A stretch of DNA of 64,000 bases from Flavobacterium difficile. GTDB taxonomy: Bacteria > Bacteroidota > Bacteroidia > Flavobacteriales > Flavobacteriaceae. Shown one piece after another: positions 18,082 to 26,147 of the stretch. A program made the position numbers and the translations under genes. The stretch lies in contig NZ_JAAJBT010000004.1 in NCBI RefSeq assembly GCF_011392115.1, forward strand, positions 186,001 through 250,000. The letters are read 5' to 3'. Numbering within the stretch: position 1 is the stretch's first letter; every line of letters begins with the position of its first letter. The notes beneath the pieces were generated by a model. It ran no database searches. It saw only the letters and a list, made by a program, of their open reading frames with translations, and was not told the origin of the DNA.

Positions 18082-19443
18082 TTGTACACGATTATCGACA
18101 TAGAAACCACAGGCGGACAATACAACGAAGAAGGTATTACCGAAATTGCCATTTATAAATTTGATGGCCATGAAGTGGTAGACCAATTTATTAGTTTGGT
18201 GAATCCTGAAAAACCGATACAACCTTTTGTAGTAAAATTGACTGGTATTAATAGTGCCATGTTAAGAAGTGCTCCTAAGTTTTATGAAGTAGCGAAACGT
18301 ATCATTGAAATCACTGAAGGTACGATTATGGTTGCTCATAACGCCAGTTTCGATTACCGAATTTTACAAACCGAATTCAGAAGATTAGGATACGATTTCA
18401 AAAAACCAACACTTTGCACTGTAGAGTTATCCAAAAAAATTATTCCAGATTTACCTTCGTATAGTTTAGGGAAACTGGTGCGTTCTTTAGGAATTCCAAT
18501 GGCCGACAGACATCGTGCAAGTGGTGATGCTATGGCAACGGTAAAGTTGTTCAAAATGTTATTGGCTAAAGATGTGACTAAAGAAATTGTAAAAAATTAC
18601 ATCAAAACGGAAATAAAAGCAGGAATGCTTCCGAAATTATTAGATATCATAGAAAAACTACCTTCTAAAACTGGTGTGTATTACATTCATAATGAAAAAG
18701 GTGATTTAATTTATATCGGAAAAAGCAAAAACATCAAAAAAAGAGTCAACCAACATTTTACAGGTGTGAATTCGAAAAGTAAAAAAATTCAAAGAGATGT
18801 TTTTGATGTAAGTTTTGAAGAAACGGGTAGCGAATTAATTGCCTTGCTAAAAGAATCGGAAGAAATTAAAATCAACAAACCCATTTACAATCGAGCACAA
18901 CGTAAAAGTATTTTCAATTTTGCGATGTATTCTCATCTTGATGAAAATGGCTATCTAGCTTTAAAAATTGAAAAATCAGACGGAAGAAAAAAAGAAATTA
19001 CTTCATTTGTGAGTTTGCAAGAAGGTAAAAACTTACTTTTTAAAATTACTGCTACACATGAATTGTGTCAGAAAATTAACGGATTGTACGAAACAAAATC
19101 GGCTTGTTTTCAGCATAAAATAAAAGAGTGTAATGGCGCTTGTATCGGAGCAGAAGATCCTGAAACCTACAATGCACGAGTTATGAAATTTATCAGCGAA
19201 GCACAATTTGAAAATGACAATATGATTGTTGTAGATAAAGGCCGAACGATAGAAGAACGCAGCGCCGTAATTATTGAAAATGGCGTATACAAAGGCTATT
19301 GTTTTTTCGATTTGAATTATCAAGTTACCAATGTTGAGGTATTGAAAAACATTTTAATTCCAATGCAAAATAACCGAGACACTACCAATATTATAAAAGG
19401 ATACATCCGAAAAAACAAAGTGATGCGAATTATGAAGTTTTAG
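18082..19443 (+). CDS. DnaQ-like 3'-5' exonuclease fused to a GIY-YIG nuclease
   Basis: 453 residues. Residues 1-165 are a DEDDh exonuclease: IDIETTGG with Asp6 and Glu8, VAHNASFDYRIL, and HRASGDAMAT. From about residue 195 comes a GIY-YIG domain (GVYYIHNEKGDLIYIGKSKN) as in UvrC and Cho, with RVNQHF and the Cys-rich NGACIGAEDPE beyond it. The combination suggests a repair nuclease able to incise and trim DNA, but this is inferred. The start is TTG at 18082. The preceding in-frame stop is at 18064 and no ATG intervenes. Confidence 0.9.
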   Translation: MYTIIDIETTGGQYNEEGITEIAIYKFDGHEVVDQFISLVNPEKPIQPFVVKLTGINSAMLRSAPKFYEVAKRIIEITEGTIMVAHNASFDYRILQTEFRRLGYDFKKPTLCTVELSKKIIPDLPSYSLGKLVRSLGIPMADRHRASGDAMATVKLFKMLLAKDVTKEIVKNYIKTEIKAGMLPKLLDIIEKLPSKTGVYYIHNEKGDLIYIGKSKNIKKRVNQHFTGVNSKSKKIQRDVFDVSFEETGSELIALLKESEEIKINKPIYNRAQRKSIFNFAMYSHLDENGYLALKIEKSDGRKKEITSFVSLQEGKNLLFKITATHELCQKINGLYETKSACFQHKIKECNGACIGAEDPETYNARVMKFISEAQFENDNMIVVDKGRTIEERSAVIIENGVYKGYCFFDLNYQVTNVEVLKNILIPMQNNRDTTNIIKGYIRKNKVMRIMKF

Positions 19444-19455
19444 TTTGAGTAATAA

Positions 19456-19490
19456 GCTTGAAGATGGAAATTGAAAGTCGGAAGCTAGAA
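19456..19490. repeat. Heptamer tandem repeat, first block between exonuclease gene and miaA
   Basis: Five 7-base blocks in register: GCTTGAA, GATGGAA, ATTGAAA, GTCGGAA, GCTAGAA. They are degenerate, but the phase is exact. Confidence 0.6.
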
Positions 19491-19499
19491 AAAGATGAC

Positions 19500-19548
19500 T
19501 AAATGTTGAATTACGAATTTTTAAACTTGAAACCTTAAACTTGAAACC
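19500..19548. repeat. Heptamer tandem repeat containing the miaA start codon
   Basis: Seven 7-base blocks. The last four are TTAAACT, TGAAACC, TTAAACT, TGAAACC, an exact 14-bp duplication. The second copy supplies the TTG at 19541 used as miaA start. Confidence 0.7.
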
Positions 19549-20479
19549 AAATTACCTAATAACCATCATCGGACCAACAGCCATAGGAAAAACATCCTTA
19601 AGCATTACTTTGGCGCAACATTTTGGTTGTGAAATTATCTCTTGCGATAGTCGGCAATTTTATAAAGAAATGACAATTGGTACGGCAGTTCCTTCAGATG
19701 AAGAATTAGCTGCAGCTCCACATCATTTTATTCAAAATAAATCGATTTTTGATAAATATTCTGTGGGTGATTTTGAGCTGGAAGCCCTATCGAAATTGGA
19801 TGAATTATTCCCAAAAAACAACATTCAAATAATGGTTGGTGGTTCGGGTTTATATGTTGATGCTGTTTTAAAAGGATTTGATGAATTTCCAGATATTGAT
19901 GAAAATGTTCGAACTGAAATCAATTCTAAATTTGACGAATTGGGTATCGAATTCCTACAAGAAAAATTACTAGAATTTGATAGTGACTATTATCAAAAAC
20001 TAACAACTGAAAATCCGCAAACATTACAAAATCCGCAACGCATGAAACGTTTTGTAGAAGTGTGTTTAGGATCCGGACTTCCCTATTCTTCCTTTATTGG
20101 TAAACGAAAAAACAAGCGCGATTTTATTCCAATAGTCATCGGATTAGAAGCGGAAAGAGAAATCATGTATGACAGAATTAACCAGCGTGTAGACATCATG
20201 TTGGAACAAGGATTATTAAATGAAGTCGAAAATTTATTTCCTCACAAAGCGCTAAATGCCTTACAAACTGTAGGCTACAGAGAATTATTTGATTATTTAG
20301 AAGGAAAAACCACTTTAGAATTCGCCATCGCACAAATCAAACAAAACACACGTCGATTTGCGAAGCGACAAATGACTTGGTTTAAACGCACCGAAAATGC
20401 TACTTGGTTTGATTTTCAAAGAGATAGAAAAGAAATTATAAAAGTTATCGAAAATTTAACACAATACCACGCAACCTAA
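19541..20479 (+). CDS. miaA: tRNA dimethylallyltransferase
   Basis: 312 residues from TTG at 19541. The preceding in-frame stop is at 19496 with no ATG between. The P-loop is GPTAIGKTS near residues 11-19. Further MiaA landmarks are SCDSRQFYKEM, GTAVPS, GGSGLYVDAVLKG, and the C-terminal QTVGYRELFDYLEG and TRRFAKRQMTWF. It adds a dimethylallyl group to A37 of tRNAs reading UNN codons. It heads a tight series with the lipoprotein, barrel protein and thioesterase genes (gaps of 31, 2 and 2 bases). Confidence 0.95.
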   Translation: MKPNYLITIIGPTAIGKTSLSITLAQHFGCEIISCDSRQFYKEMTIGTAVPSDEELAAAPHHFIQNKSIFDKYSVGDFELEALSKLDELFPKNNIQIMVGGSGLYVDAVLKGFDEFPDIDENVRTEINSKFDELGIEFLQEKLLEFDSDYYQKLTTENPQTLQNPQRMKRFVEVCLGSGLPYSSFIGKRKNKRDFIPIVIGLEAEREIMYDRINQRVDIMLEQGLLNEVENLFPHKALNALQTVGYRELFDYLEGKTTLEFAIAQIKQNTRRFAKRQMTWFKRTENATWFDFQRDRKEIIKVIENLTQYHAT

Positions 20480-20510
20480 CTCTTATTTTTACATCTCAAA
20501 ATAAAACTTT

Positions 20511-21188
20511 ATGAGAAAAATATACTTGTTATTCGTTTTAATATTTATTTCATGTGAAAATGAAATACAATATTTAGGTACAGAAAAAGTAGTTATTAAG
20601 GGAAAATTAAATACCGAAAATAATGTACCCATTCCAAATCATAAAATTGCTGTAAATATTATAAAAAACGGAGATTCTGGGTTGTTTGGAAGTAACTATG
20701 AAAATAATTTAATCGCTTTTGGAAATACTGATTCCAACGGCAATTATACTTTTGTATTTTCTAAACCGACAAATTTTGATTATATCGAAATAACAACTAA
20801 TGAAAACGATATGACATACAATTCTCAAAAAATTACCCAATTTAACATGGATAATTTTTTGAACTTTCAGTTTGATGCACCAACTATGAAGATTTTTGAA
20901 AAACAAAATCTTACCAAACTAAATATTATATTAAACCAACAAAGCGCTAATACTGAAATAAGTAAAATAGAATATATTGGAATTGTAGCTAAAGAAAATA
21001 TTATAATAAATACTACTCCTGAAACTGAATATTATGAAAACTTTCAACTTAATAAGTTGGTCAAAAAGAATCAAACTCTTATAGTCAGATACACCAAAAT
21101 TAACTACTCTACAAACGTTACAACTGTTACGGATGAAAATATTATTATTAATGATTCTGATTCAATAAACTACACCATAAATTACTAA
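20511..21188 (+). CDS. Lipoprotein with a carboxypeptidase-regulatory-like fold
   Basis: 225 residues. The signal peptide ends in lipobox FISC (Cys14). The first domain, with KGKLNTENNVPIPNHKI and GNTDSNGNYTFVF, has the pattern of a transthyretin-like carboxypeptidase regulatory domain, frequent in Bacteroidetes surface proteins. The rest is unrecognised beta-rich sequence. It is followed after two bases by a small barrel protein, so the two may act together in the outer membrane. Confidence 0.75.
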   Translation: MRKIYLLFVLIFISCENEIQYLGTEKVVIKGKLNTENNVPIPNHKIAVNIIKNGDSGLFGSNYENNLIAFGNTDSNGNYTFVFSKPTNFDYIEITTNENDMTYNSQKITQFNMDNFLNFQFDAPTMKIFEKQNLTKLNIILNQQSANTEISKIEYIGIVAKENIIINTTPETEYYENFQLNKLVKKNQTLIVRYTKINYSTNVTTVTDENIIINDSDSINYTINY

Positions 21189-21190
21189 CT

Positions 21191-21781
21191 ATGAGGGCAC
21201 TATTTTTTGGAATTCTATTAATTACTTTTGTTTCTTTTGGGCAAGATAAAAAAGAGAAAATTGTAAAATTCAATCCTCATTTTAGTTTAGGAGCAAGTTA
21301 TAACAATTTTTTTGGAGATAACTATTTGTCAAAAGGCCATAAAAACGACAATTATGGTTTTTTTTTAAAACTAAATGCGTTGCAAGTTTTTAATTTCAAT
21401 ATTGGAGGCTTATTTGATAAAACAAGACTGAAAGCCATAGATACAGCAATTGGTGGTAATGTTGGAAGTTCAAATTTAAATACTGCTAATGTATATTTAA
21501 ATTATAACATGAAATTAAATAATCATTTTTCTATTGAACCCGAAATTAAATACGGTGGTGTAGAAGTTAGACAAAGTGGTTTTGAAAAAAATTTAGGTGT
21601 TCAATTTGGGAAATTATATGGGTTTGGTACAAATTTCAATTATAAAATAGACAACAGTTTGACTTTTTTTATGAATTTAAGTTATAATAAATTTATCCTA
21701 AATGTAAAAACTACTCCTGAATTTGAAAATTATTTTGATAACAGTAACTCCTTTAATGTTTCATTAGGAATTAAATTATAA
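21191..21781 (+). CDS. Small outer-membrane beta-barrel protein, unknown function
   Basis: 196 residues with a signal peptide (ending SFGQ, residue 18) and alternating-residue amphipathic strands. It ends FNVSLGIKL, the aromatic-strand ending typical of barrels. The size suggests eight strands. It lies two bases after the lipoprotein gene and two before the thioesterase gene, within one apparent operon. No specific family is recognised. Confidence 0.7.
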   Translation: MRALFFGILLITFVSFGQDKKEKIVKFNPHFSLGASYNNFFGDNYLSKGHKNDNYGFFLKLNALQVFNFNIGGLFDKTRLKAIDTAIGGNVGSSNLNTANVYLNYNMKLNNHFSIEPEIKYGGVEVRQSGFEKNLGVQFGKLYGFGTNFNYKIDNSLTFFMNLSYNKFILNVKTTPEFENYFDNSNSFNVSLGIKL

Positions 21782-21783
21782 CT

Positions 21784-22506
21784 ATGCCCATTTCTTCAGA
21801 CTTCACCTCTATTTTCCAACACAATTTCGAAATTGGTTTTCAACATTGCTATCCAACAGGGTTTTTAAAACATACGGAAATTTGTAATTTATTTCAAATT
21901 GTAGCCGGAATGCACGCCGATTTAGGTGGCATTAGTTATTTAGACATGCAACAACATCATCAAGCTTGGGTGTTAAGCAGAATGCGAATTGAAATCACGA
22001 AAGTGCCAAAATGGAAAGATGTTATCACCATTAAAACTTGGATTAAAACCTTAGAAAACTCACGTTCTATCCGTTGTTTAGAAATGTACTTAAATGACGA
22101 AAAAATTGTAGGTTGTGAAACTTTTTGGGTTGTGATTAATACCAAAACCAGAAGACCTGATATTTTGGCTTTGCCACACAATCATTTCGAAAAATTTGAT
22201 ACTGATAGTATTTCAAATCCTATTCAGAAAATCAATATTCCGGAAGCATTTACGTTTAAAAACGAAAGAAACATTCTTTTATCTGATATTGACATCGTAA
22301 ATCACGCTAATAATGTGAAATATTTAGAATGGTGTTTAGATGTTACAAATGTAGAAACAGTCTTAAGTAACACAATCAAAGCACTAAATTTAAATTACTT
22401 ACAAGAATTGAATTTTAACGATGCCATTGAAATTCATCATACTGAAAATCAATTCTTAATTACTAAAGAAGGAAAAAGTTGCTTTGCTTTGGAAATTGAG
22501 ATTTAA
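21784..22506 (+). CDS. Acyl-ACP thioesterase (FatA/FatB-like double hotdog)
   Basis: 240 residues. The N-terminal hotdog has GFLKHTEICNLFQIVAGMHADLGG and WVLSRMRIEI. DIDIVNHANNVKYLEWCLD in the second half is the family signature, with Asn, His and likely catalytic residues. The enzyme releases fatty acids from acyl carrier protein in the cytoplasm. The gene is last in the miaA-led series and is followed by a weak hairpin. Confidence 0.88.
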   Translation: MPISSDFTSIFQHNFEIGFQHCYPTGFLKHTEICNLFQIVAGMHADLGGISYLDMQQHHQAWVLSRMRIEITKVPKWKDVITIKTWIKTLENSRSIRCLEMYLNDEKIVGCETFWVVINTKTRRPDILALPHNHFEKFDTDSISNPIQKINIPEAFTFKNERNILLSDIDIVNHANNVKYLEWCLDVTNVETVLSNTIKALNLNYLQELNFNDAIEIHHTENQFLITKEGKSCFALEIEI

Positions 22507-22519
22507 AATAAACAGATAA

Positions 22520-22548
22520 GCACATAGAAATCGTTAAAAACTATGTGC
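22520..22548. terminator. Weak hairpin between thioesterase and ltaE genes
   Basis: GCACATAG (22520-22527) pairs with CTATGTGC (22541-22548). It is followed by an AT-rich stretch without a clean T-run and lies between convergent genes. Confidence 0.5.
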
Positions 22549-22564
22549 CTATATATTTATTTAA

Positions 22565-23590
22565 TCAAAAACTAATTTTACTTAAAGTTTCCATCACATA
22601 ATCGTGCATGACTTGCTTGTAATCTAGGTGAGTAACCATGCGAAGTTTACCGCTTCCCATGTTGCTAATGTTGATGTTTTTCTCTTTCAATTTATCGATA
22701 AACTGCGTTTCACTCACATCAGATTTCAATGTAAAAATCACAATGTTTGTCTCTATGGGTTCTACTTTATAAATGAAAGGTAAAGTCGCTAAAATGACTC
22801 CTAATTCTTTTGCTTTTTTATGATCTTCTTCTAAACGAGAAATATTATTTTGTAATGCGTACATTCCTGCTGCCGCTAAATATCCAGCTTGACGCATGCC
22901 GCCACCAAATATTTTTCGAATGCGAAGGGCGCGTTTCATATCTTCTTTTGAACCAATTAAAACGGAACCAACAGGAGCGCCTAACCCTTTAGACAAACAA
23001 ACTGAAATGGTATCAAACAATTCTCCATATACTTTTGGATGTTGTTTTTTGGCTACTAATGCATTCCAAATTCGGGCACCGTCTAGATGGTATTTTAAAT
23101 TATGTTTGGTACAAACTTCTTTTATTTTTCTTAAATCTTCAATTTCATAACAAGCGCCACCACCTTTATTGGTTGTGTTTTCTACACATACCAACTTTGT
23201 CATTGGTGCATGATAGAATTCTGGATCGTTAATTGCTTTTTCTACTTGTTCAGCTGTAATCATCCCACGATTTCCGTCAATCAAATTACATGAAACGCCA
23301 CTATTAAAGGCTACTCCACCTGCTTCATATAGAAAAACATGTCCCCATTTATCACAAATTAATTCGTCGCCAGGATTCGTATGTAATTTTATAGCGGTTT
23401 GATTCGCCATTGTACCTGATGGAAAAAACAAAGCCGCTTCTTTACCAAATAAATCGGCTAAAGTTTCTTCTAATTCATTTACAGTTGGATCTTGTTTAAA
23501 CACATCATCTCCCACTCTAGCATTGAACATAAACTGCAACATTTCTTGAGTAGGTTTGGTAACCGTATCGCTGAATAAATTAATTTCCAT
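22565..23590 (-). CDS. ltaE: Low-specificity L-threonine aldolase
   Basis: 341 residues starting MEINLFSDTVTKPT at 23590, the family's usual opening. A longer open frame back to 23665 would add 25 unrelated residues and overlap the prfB start, so I reject it. Motifs are VGDDVFKQDPTV, FFPSGTMANQ, HLDGARIWNA and the PLP lysine in CLSKGLGAPVGSV. It cleaves threonine and allo-threonine to glycine and acetaldehyde. Divergent from prfB, with 46 bases between starts. Confidence 0.93.
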   Translation of the reverse strand: MEINLFSDTVTKPTQEMLQFMFNARVGDDVFKQDPTVNELEETLADLFGKEAALFFPSGTMANQTAIKLHTNPGDELICDKWGHVFLYEAGGVAFNSGVSCNLIDGNRGMITAEQVEKAINDPEFYHAPMTKLVCVENTTNKGGGACYEIEDLRKIKEVCTKHNLKYHLDGARIWNALVAKKQHPKVYGELFDTISVCLSKGLGAPVGSVLIGSKEDMKRALRIRKIFGGGMRQAGYLAAAGMYALQNNISRLEEDHKKAKELGVILATLPFIYKVEPIETNIVIFTLKSDVSETQFIDKLKEKNINISNMGSGKLRMVTHLDYKQVMHDYVMETLSKISF

Positions 23591-23636
23591 AAATCGTTTT
23601 AATAGTCTATTTTTGTGCTGTAAAACTACGAATAAA

Positions 23637-24735
23637 ATGGTAAATACCGAACAAATTAAAGACATTATTAATCGCCTTGGTGCGTTAAGGAGGTATCTTT
23701 GACGTTGATGCCAAGCTTGTCGAAATCACCAATCAAGAAGAAAAGACCTTTGCACCAGACTTTTGGAACAATGCAAAGCAAGCAGAAATAATTGTACGTA
23801 ATTTACGTTCGATTAAAAAATGGGTAGACGATTATACCCGTTGTGAAGATTTAGCGGAAGAACTGCAATTGACTTACGAATTTTATAAAGAAGATGCCGT
23901 ATCTGAAGAAGAATTAGACGCCATTTTTGATAAGACAATCACGAATATTGAAGATTTAGAGTTTAGAAACATGCTTTCGGAAGAAGGTGACAATTTAAGT
24001 GCTGTACTTCAAATTACTGCTGGTGCCGGTGGAACAGAAAGCTGCGATTGGGCAAGCATAATGATGCGGATGTATTTAATGTGGGCCGAAAAGCAAGGAT
24101 ATAAAGTCAAAGAACTGAATTATCAGGAAGGTGATGCGGCTGGTATAAAAACTGTGACTCTGGAAATTGAAGGCGATTTTGCCTTTGGATATTTGAAAGG
24201 AGAAAATGGTGTGCACCGTTTGGTTCGAATTTCGCCTTTTGATAGTAATGCGAAACGACATACTTCATTTGCTTCGGTTTATGTGTATCCGTTGGTGGAT
24301 GATACGATTGAAATTGAAATTAATCCGGCTGATATTGAAATTACTACCGCGCGTTCGAGTGGTGCAGGTGGACAAAATGTGAATAAAGTAGAAACTAAAG
24401 TACAATTATATCACAAACCTTCAGGGATTCAGATTCAATGTTCGGAGACGCGTTCTCAGCATGATAACAGAGCTCGTGCCTTACAAATGTTGAAGTCGCA
24501 ATTGTATGAAATTGAACTAAAAAAACAATTGGCACAACGTGAAGATATTGAAGCAAGTAAGATGAAAATTGAATGGGGTTCGCAAATTAGAAACTACGTA
24601 TTGCATCCTTATAAATTAATTAAAGACGTGCGTTCCGGATTTGAAACTTCCGATTCTGAAGCCGTTTTAAACGGAGAAATTGATGGTTTCTTGAAAGCTT
24701 ATCTGATGATGATGGGACAAAAAGAAGAAGAATAA
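23637..24735 (+). CDS. prfB: Peptide chain release factor 2 (programmed +1 frameshift)
   Basis: A short frame starts at ATG 23637 and reads [21 protein letters not shown] to CTT at 23697-23699, then meets TGA at 23700. A +1 shift continues as [10 protein letters not shown] to 24735, giving 365 residues, normal for RF2. The body carries the UGA/UAA specificity tripeptide SPF in [15 protein letters not shown] and the catalytic GGQ in [13 protein letters not shown]2 releases nascent peptides at UGA and UAA. The frameshift at its own UGA is the classic autoregulatory circuit. Confidence 0.95.
23687..23703 (+). promoter_or_regulatory. prfB programmed +1 frameshift site
   Basis: An internal Shine-Dalgarno-like AAGGAGG (23687-23693) lies three bases before the slippery CTT TGA C (23697-23703). 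This is the same arrangement as in E. coli prfB. Confidence 0.95.
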
Positions 24736-24758
24736 AACTTTTATCTTAGAAAAATAAT

Positions 24759-24790
24759 AAAGCCGGTTTTCGTTTGAAAATCGGCTTTTG
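24759..24790. terminator. Rho-independent terminator (prfB / HTH gene)
   Basis: AAAGCCGGTTTT (24759-24770) pairs with AAAATCGGCTTT (24777-24788) with one G-T pair. It lies between convergent genes. Confidence 0.8.
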
Positions 24791-24795
24791 TATTT

Positions 24796-25158
24796 TTAGG
24801 GATTTATATCGTTAATTTCATTGGTTAACTTAGATGAAATATCCTTAAGTTGGTTATAAGGCAAATTGAAGAGCGCCTTTTTTAAGTCGGTTTCGGAATC
24901 TGTAGTATGACTTAGCTTTTTTAAAGGATGGTTTGCTGCAATTTGTTTTCCGCTAATTGGTTGCCACAGTAATAAATCGTTTGGTTCACAAATTAAGATT
25001 TCACATAACAATTCGATGTGGTCTAATCTGAATACTCTGGTTTTAGCGTTTAACAAGTTGTGCGCAGCATGAGGTGTGAAACCGTTTTTTACTAAAAATG
25101 TATACGGTTTTTCGATACCTCGAGCTTTGAATATGGGTTGTAAATGAAGCGATAACAT
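24796..25158 (-). CDS. Small Cro/CI-type helix-turn-helix regulator
   Basis: 120 residues from ATG at 25158 (MLSLHLQPIFKARGIEKPY). The segment YTFLVKNGFTPHAAHNLLNAKTRVFRLDHIELLCEIL is a five-helix HTH of the XRE type and is followed by CEPNDLLLWQP, a common flavobacterial ending. The open frame extends upstream to 25314, but that part is a 7-residue hydrophobic repeat produced by the 21-bp DNA array, so I prefer the internal start. Probably a DNA-binding repressor. The array in front of it is a natural candidate operator. Confidence 0.8.
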   Translation of the reverse strand: MLSLHLQPIFKARGIEKPYTFLVKNGFTPHAAHNLLNAKTRVFRLDHIELLCEILICEPNDLLLWQPISGKQIAANHPLKKLSHTTDSETDLKKALFNLPYNQLKDISSKLTNEINDINP

Positions 25159-25177
25159 GATCAATTTATTAAAAATT

Positions 25178-25387
25178 AAAAATAGGTTACTAAAATATAA
25201 AAATATTCTTTTAAAAATTAAAAATAGTATATTATTAATTAAAAATAACATTGTAGATATAAAAAATAGCATTGTATTTATTAAAAATAGTATTGTAAAT
25301 ATTAAAAGTGATATTTAATAAATAAAAAAAAGTATGTTAAAAATACAAAGTAACTTATAAAAAACTAAAAATAGGTAGTTGGTTTTT
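25178..25387. repeat. 21-bp tandem repeat array upstream of the HTH gene
   Basis: Ten units in strict 21-bp register start at 25178, 25199, 25220, 25241, 25262, 25283, 25304, 25325, 25346 and 25367. Most begin with an A-tract, AAAAATAG, followed by a core close to TATTGTA. Units 4-6 are best conserved and units 7-9 most degenerate. The array ends 19 bases from the HTH start codon. Confidence 0.85.
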
Positions 25388-25438
25388 AAGTAAGACTTTA
25401 AGGGATTGAACCTAGCACAGCTGGGAATATTTTAAAGA

Positions 25439-26040
25439 GATTCTGAAACAAGTTCAGCATGACAAACTTTGAGGGGAAACTTTTTAAATTATAAATCTAC
25501 TACTTCAGATTCTGAAACATGTTCAGCATGACAAAGTTTTGATGGAAGGTTTTTGTTGGTATGCAGTATGTGCTAAAGATTCTGAAACAAGTTCAGAATG
25601 ACAAAGTCTTGATGGAAAGTTTTGATGGAAAGTTTTTTGTTGATATGCAGTATATGCTAAAGATTCTGAAACAAGTTCAGCATGACAAAGTTTGAGAGGA
25701 AACTTTTTAAATTATAAATCTACTACTTCAGATTCTGAAACAAGTTCAGCATGACAAAGTTTTGATGGAAAGGTTTTTGTTGGTATGCAGTATGTGCTAA
25801 AGATTCTGAAACAAGTTCAGAATGACAAAGTCTTGATGGAAGGTTTTTGTTGGTATGCAGTATATGCTAAAGATTCTGAAACAAGTTCAGCATGACAAAG
25901 TTTGAGGGGAAACTTTTTAAATTATACATCTACTACTTAAGATTCTGAAACAAGTTCAGCATGACAAAGTTTTGATGGAAAGTTTTTTGTTGATATGCAG
26001 TATATGCTAAAGATTCTGAAACAAGTTCAGCATGACAAGG
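25439..26040. repeat. Tandem array of a palindromic repeat with trimeric higher-order structure
   Basis: Nine copies of a 28-base core built on CTGAA ACAAG TTCAG, with TTCTG starting at 25441, 25510, 25580, 25664, 25733, 25804, 25874, 25943 and 26014. Spacing is 69-71 bases, with one 84-base interval caused by a local duplication. Two spacer types alternate as A-B-B, A-B-B, A-B, so the true period is about 210 bases. No open frame of coding character is present. Confidence 0.85.
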
Positions 26041-26058
26041 AATTATTACAGAAACAAA

Positions 26059-26086
26059 AAAAGCCTTCCAGATTTGGAAGGCTTTT
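26059..26086. terminator. Rho-independent terminator hairpin
   Basis: AAAAGCCTTCCA (26059-26070) pairs with TGGAAGGCTTTT (26075-26086), with A and T flanks. It lies downstream of the metalloprotease gene. Confidence 0.8.
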
Positions 26087-26110
26087 AGTTGATATACATC
26101 TACTTCTTAA

Positions 26111-26138
26111 GATTCTGAAACAAGTTCAGCATGACAAA
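26111..26138. repeat. Isolated tenth copy of the palindromic repeat
   Basis: GATTCTGAAACAAGTTCAGC begins at 26111, separated from the array by the terminator and ending 10 bases before the metalloprotease stop. Confidence 0.75.
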
Positions 26139-26147
26139 ATTTCGATA

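Noticed and set aside
23591..23665. N-terminal extension of threonine aldolase
   Set aside because: The extra residues are unlike the family, overlap the prfB start, and MEINLFSDTVT is the usual opening.
23869..24735. prfB as a 288-residue protein starting at TTG 23869
   Set aside because: The complete RF2 starts at 23637 and uses the frameshift at 23697-23703.
25159..25314. Hydrophobic N-terminal extension of the HTH protein
   Set aside because: It is the translation of the 21-bp DNA array, with 7-residue periodicity, and the family starts at the ATG at 25158. Kept only as a possibility in the findings.
25441..26040. CRISPR-like array of 28-base repeats with about 42-base spacers
   Set aside because: Spacers are not unique. 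Two spacer types recur in a fixed order, one interval is irregular, and no cas genes are present.
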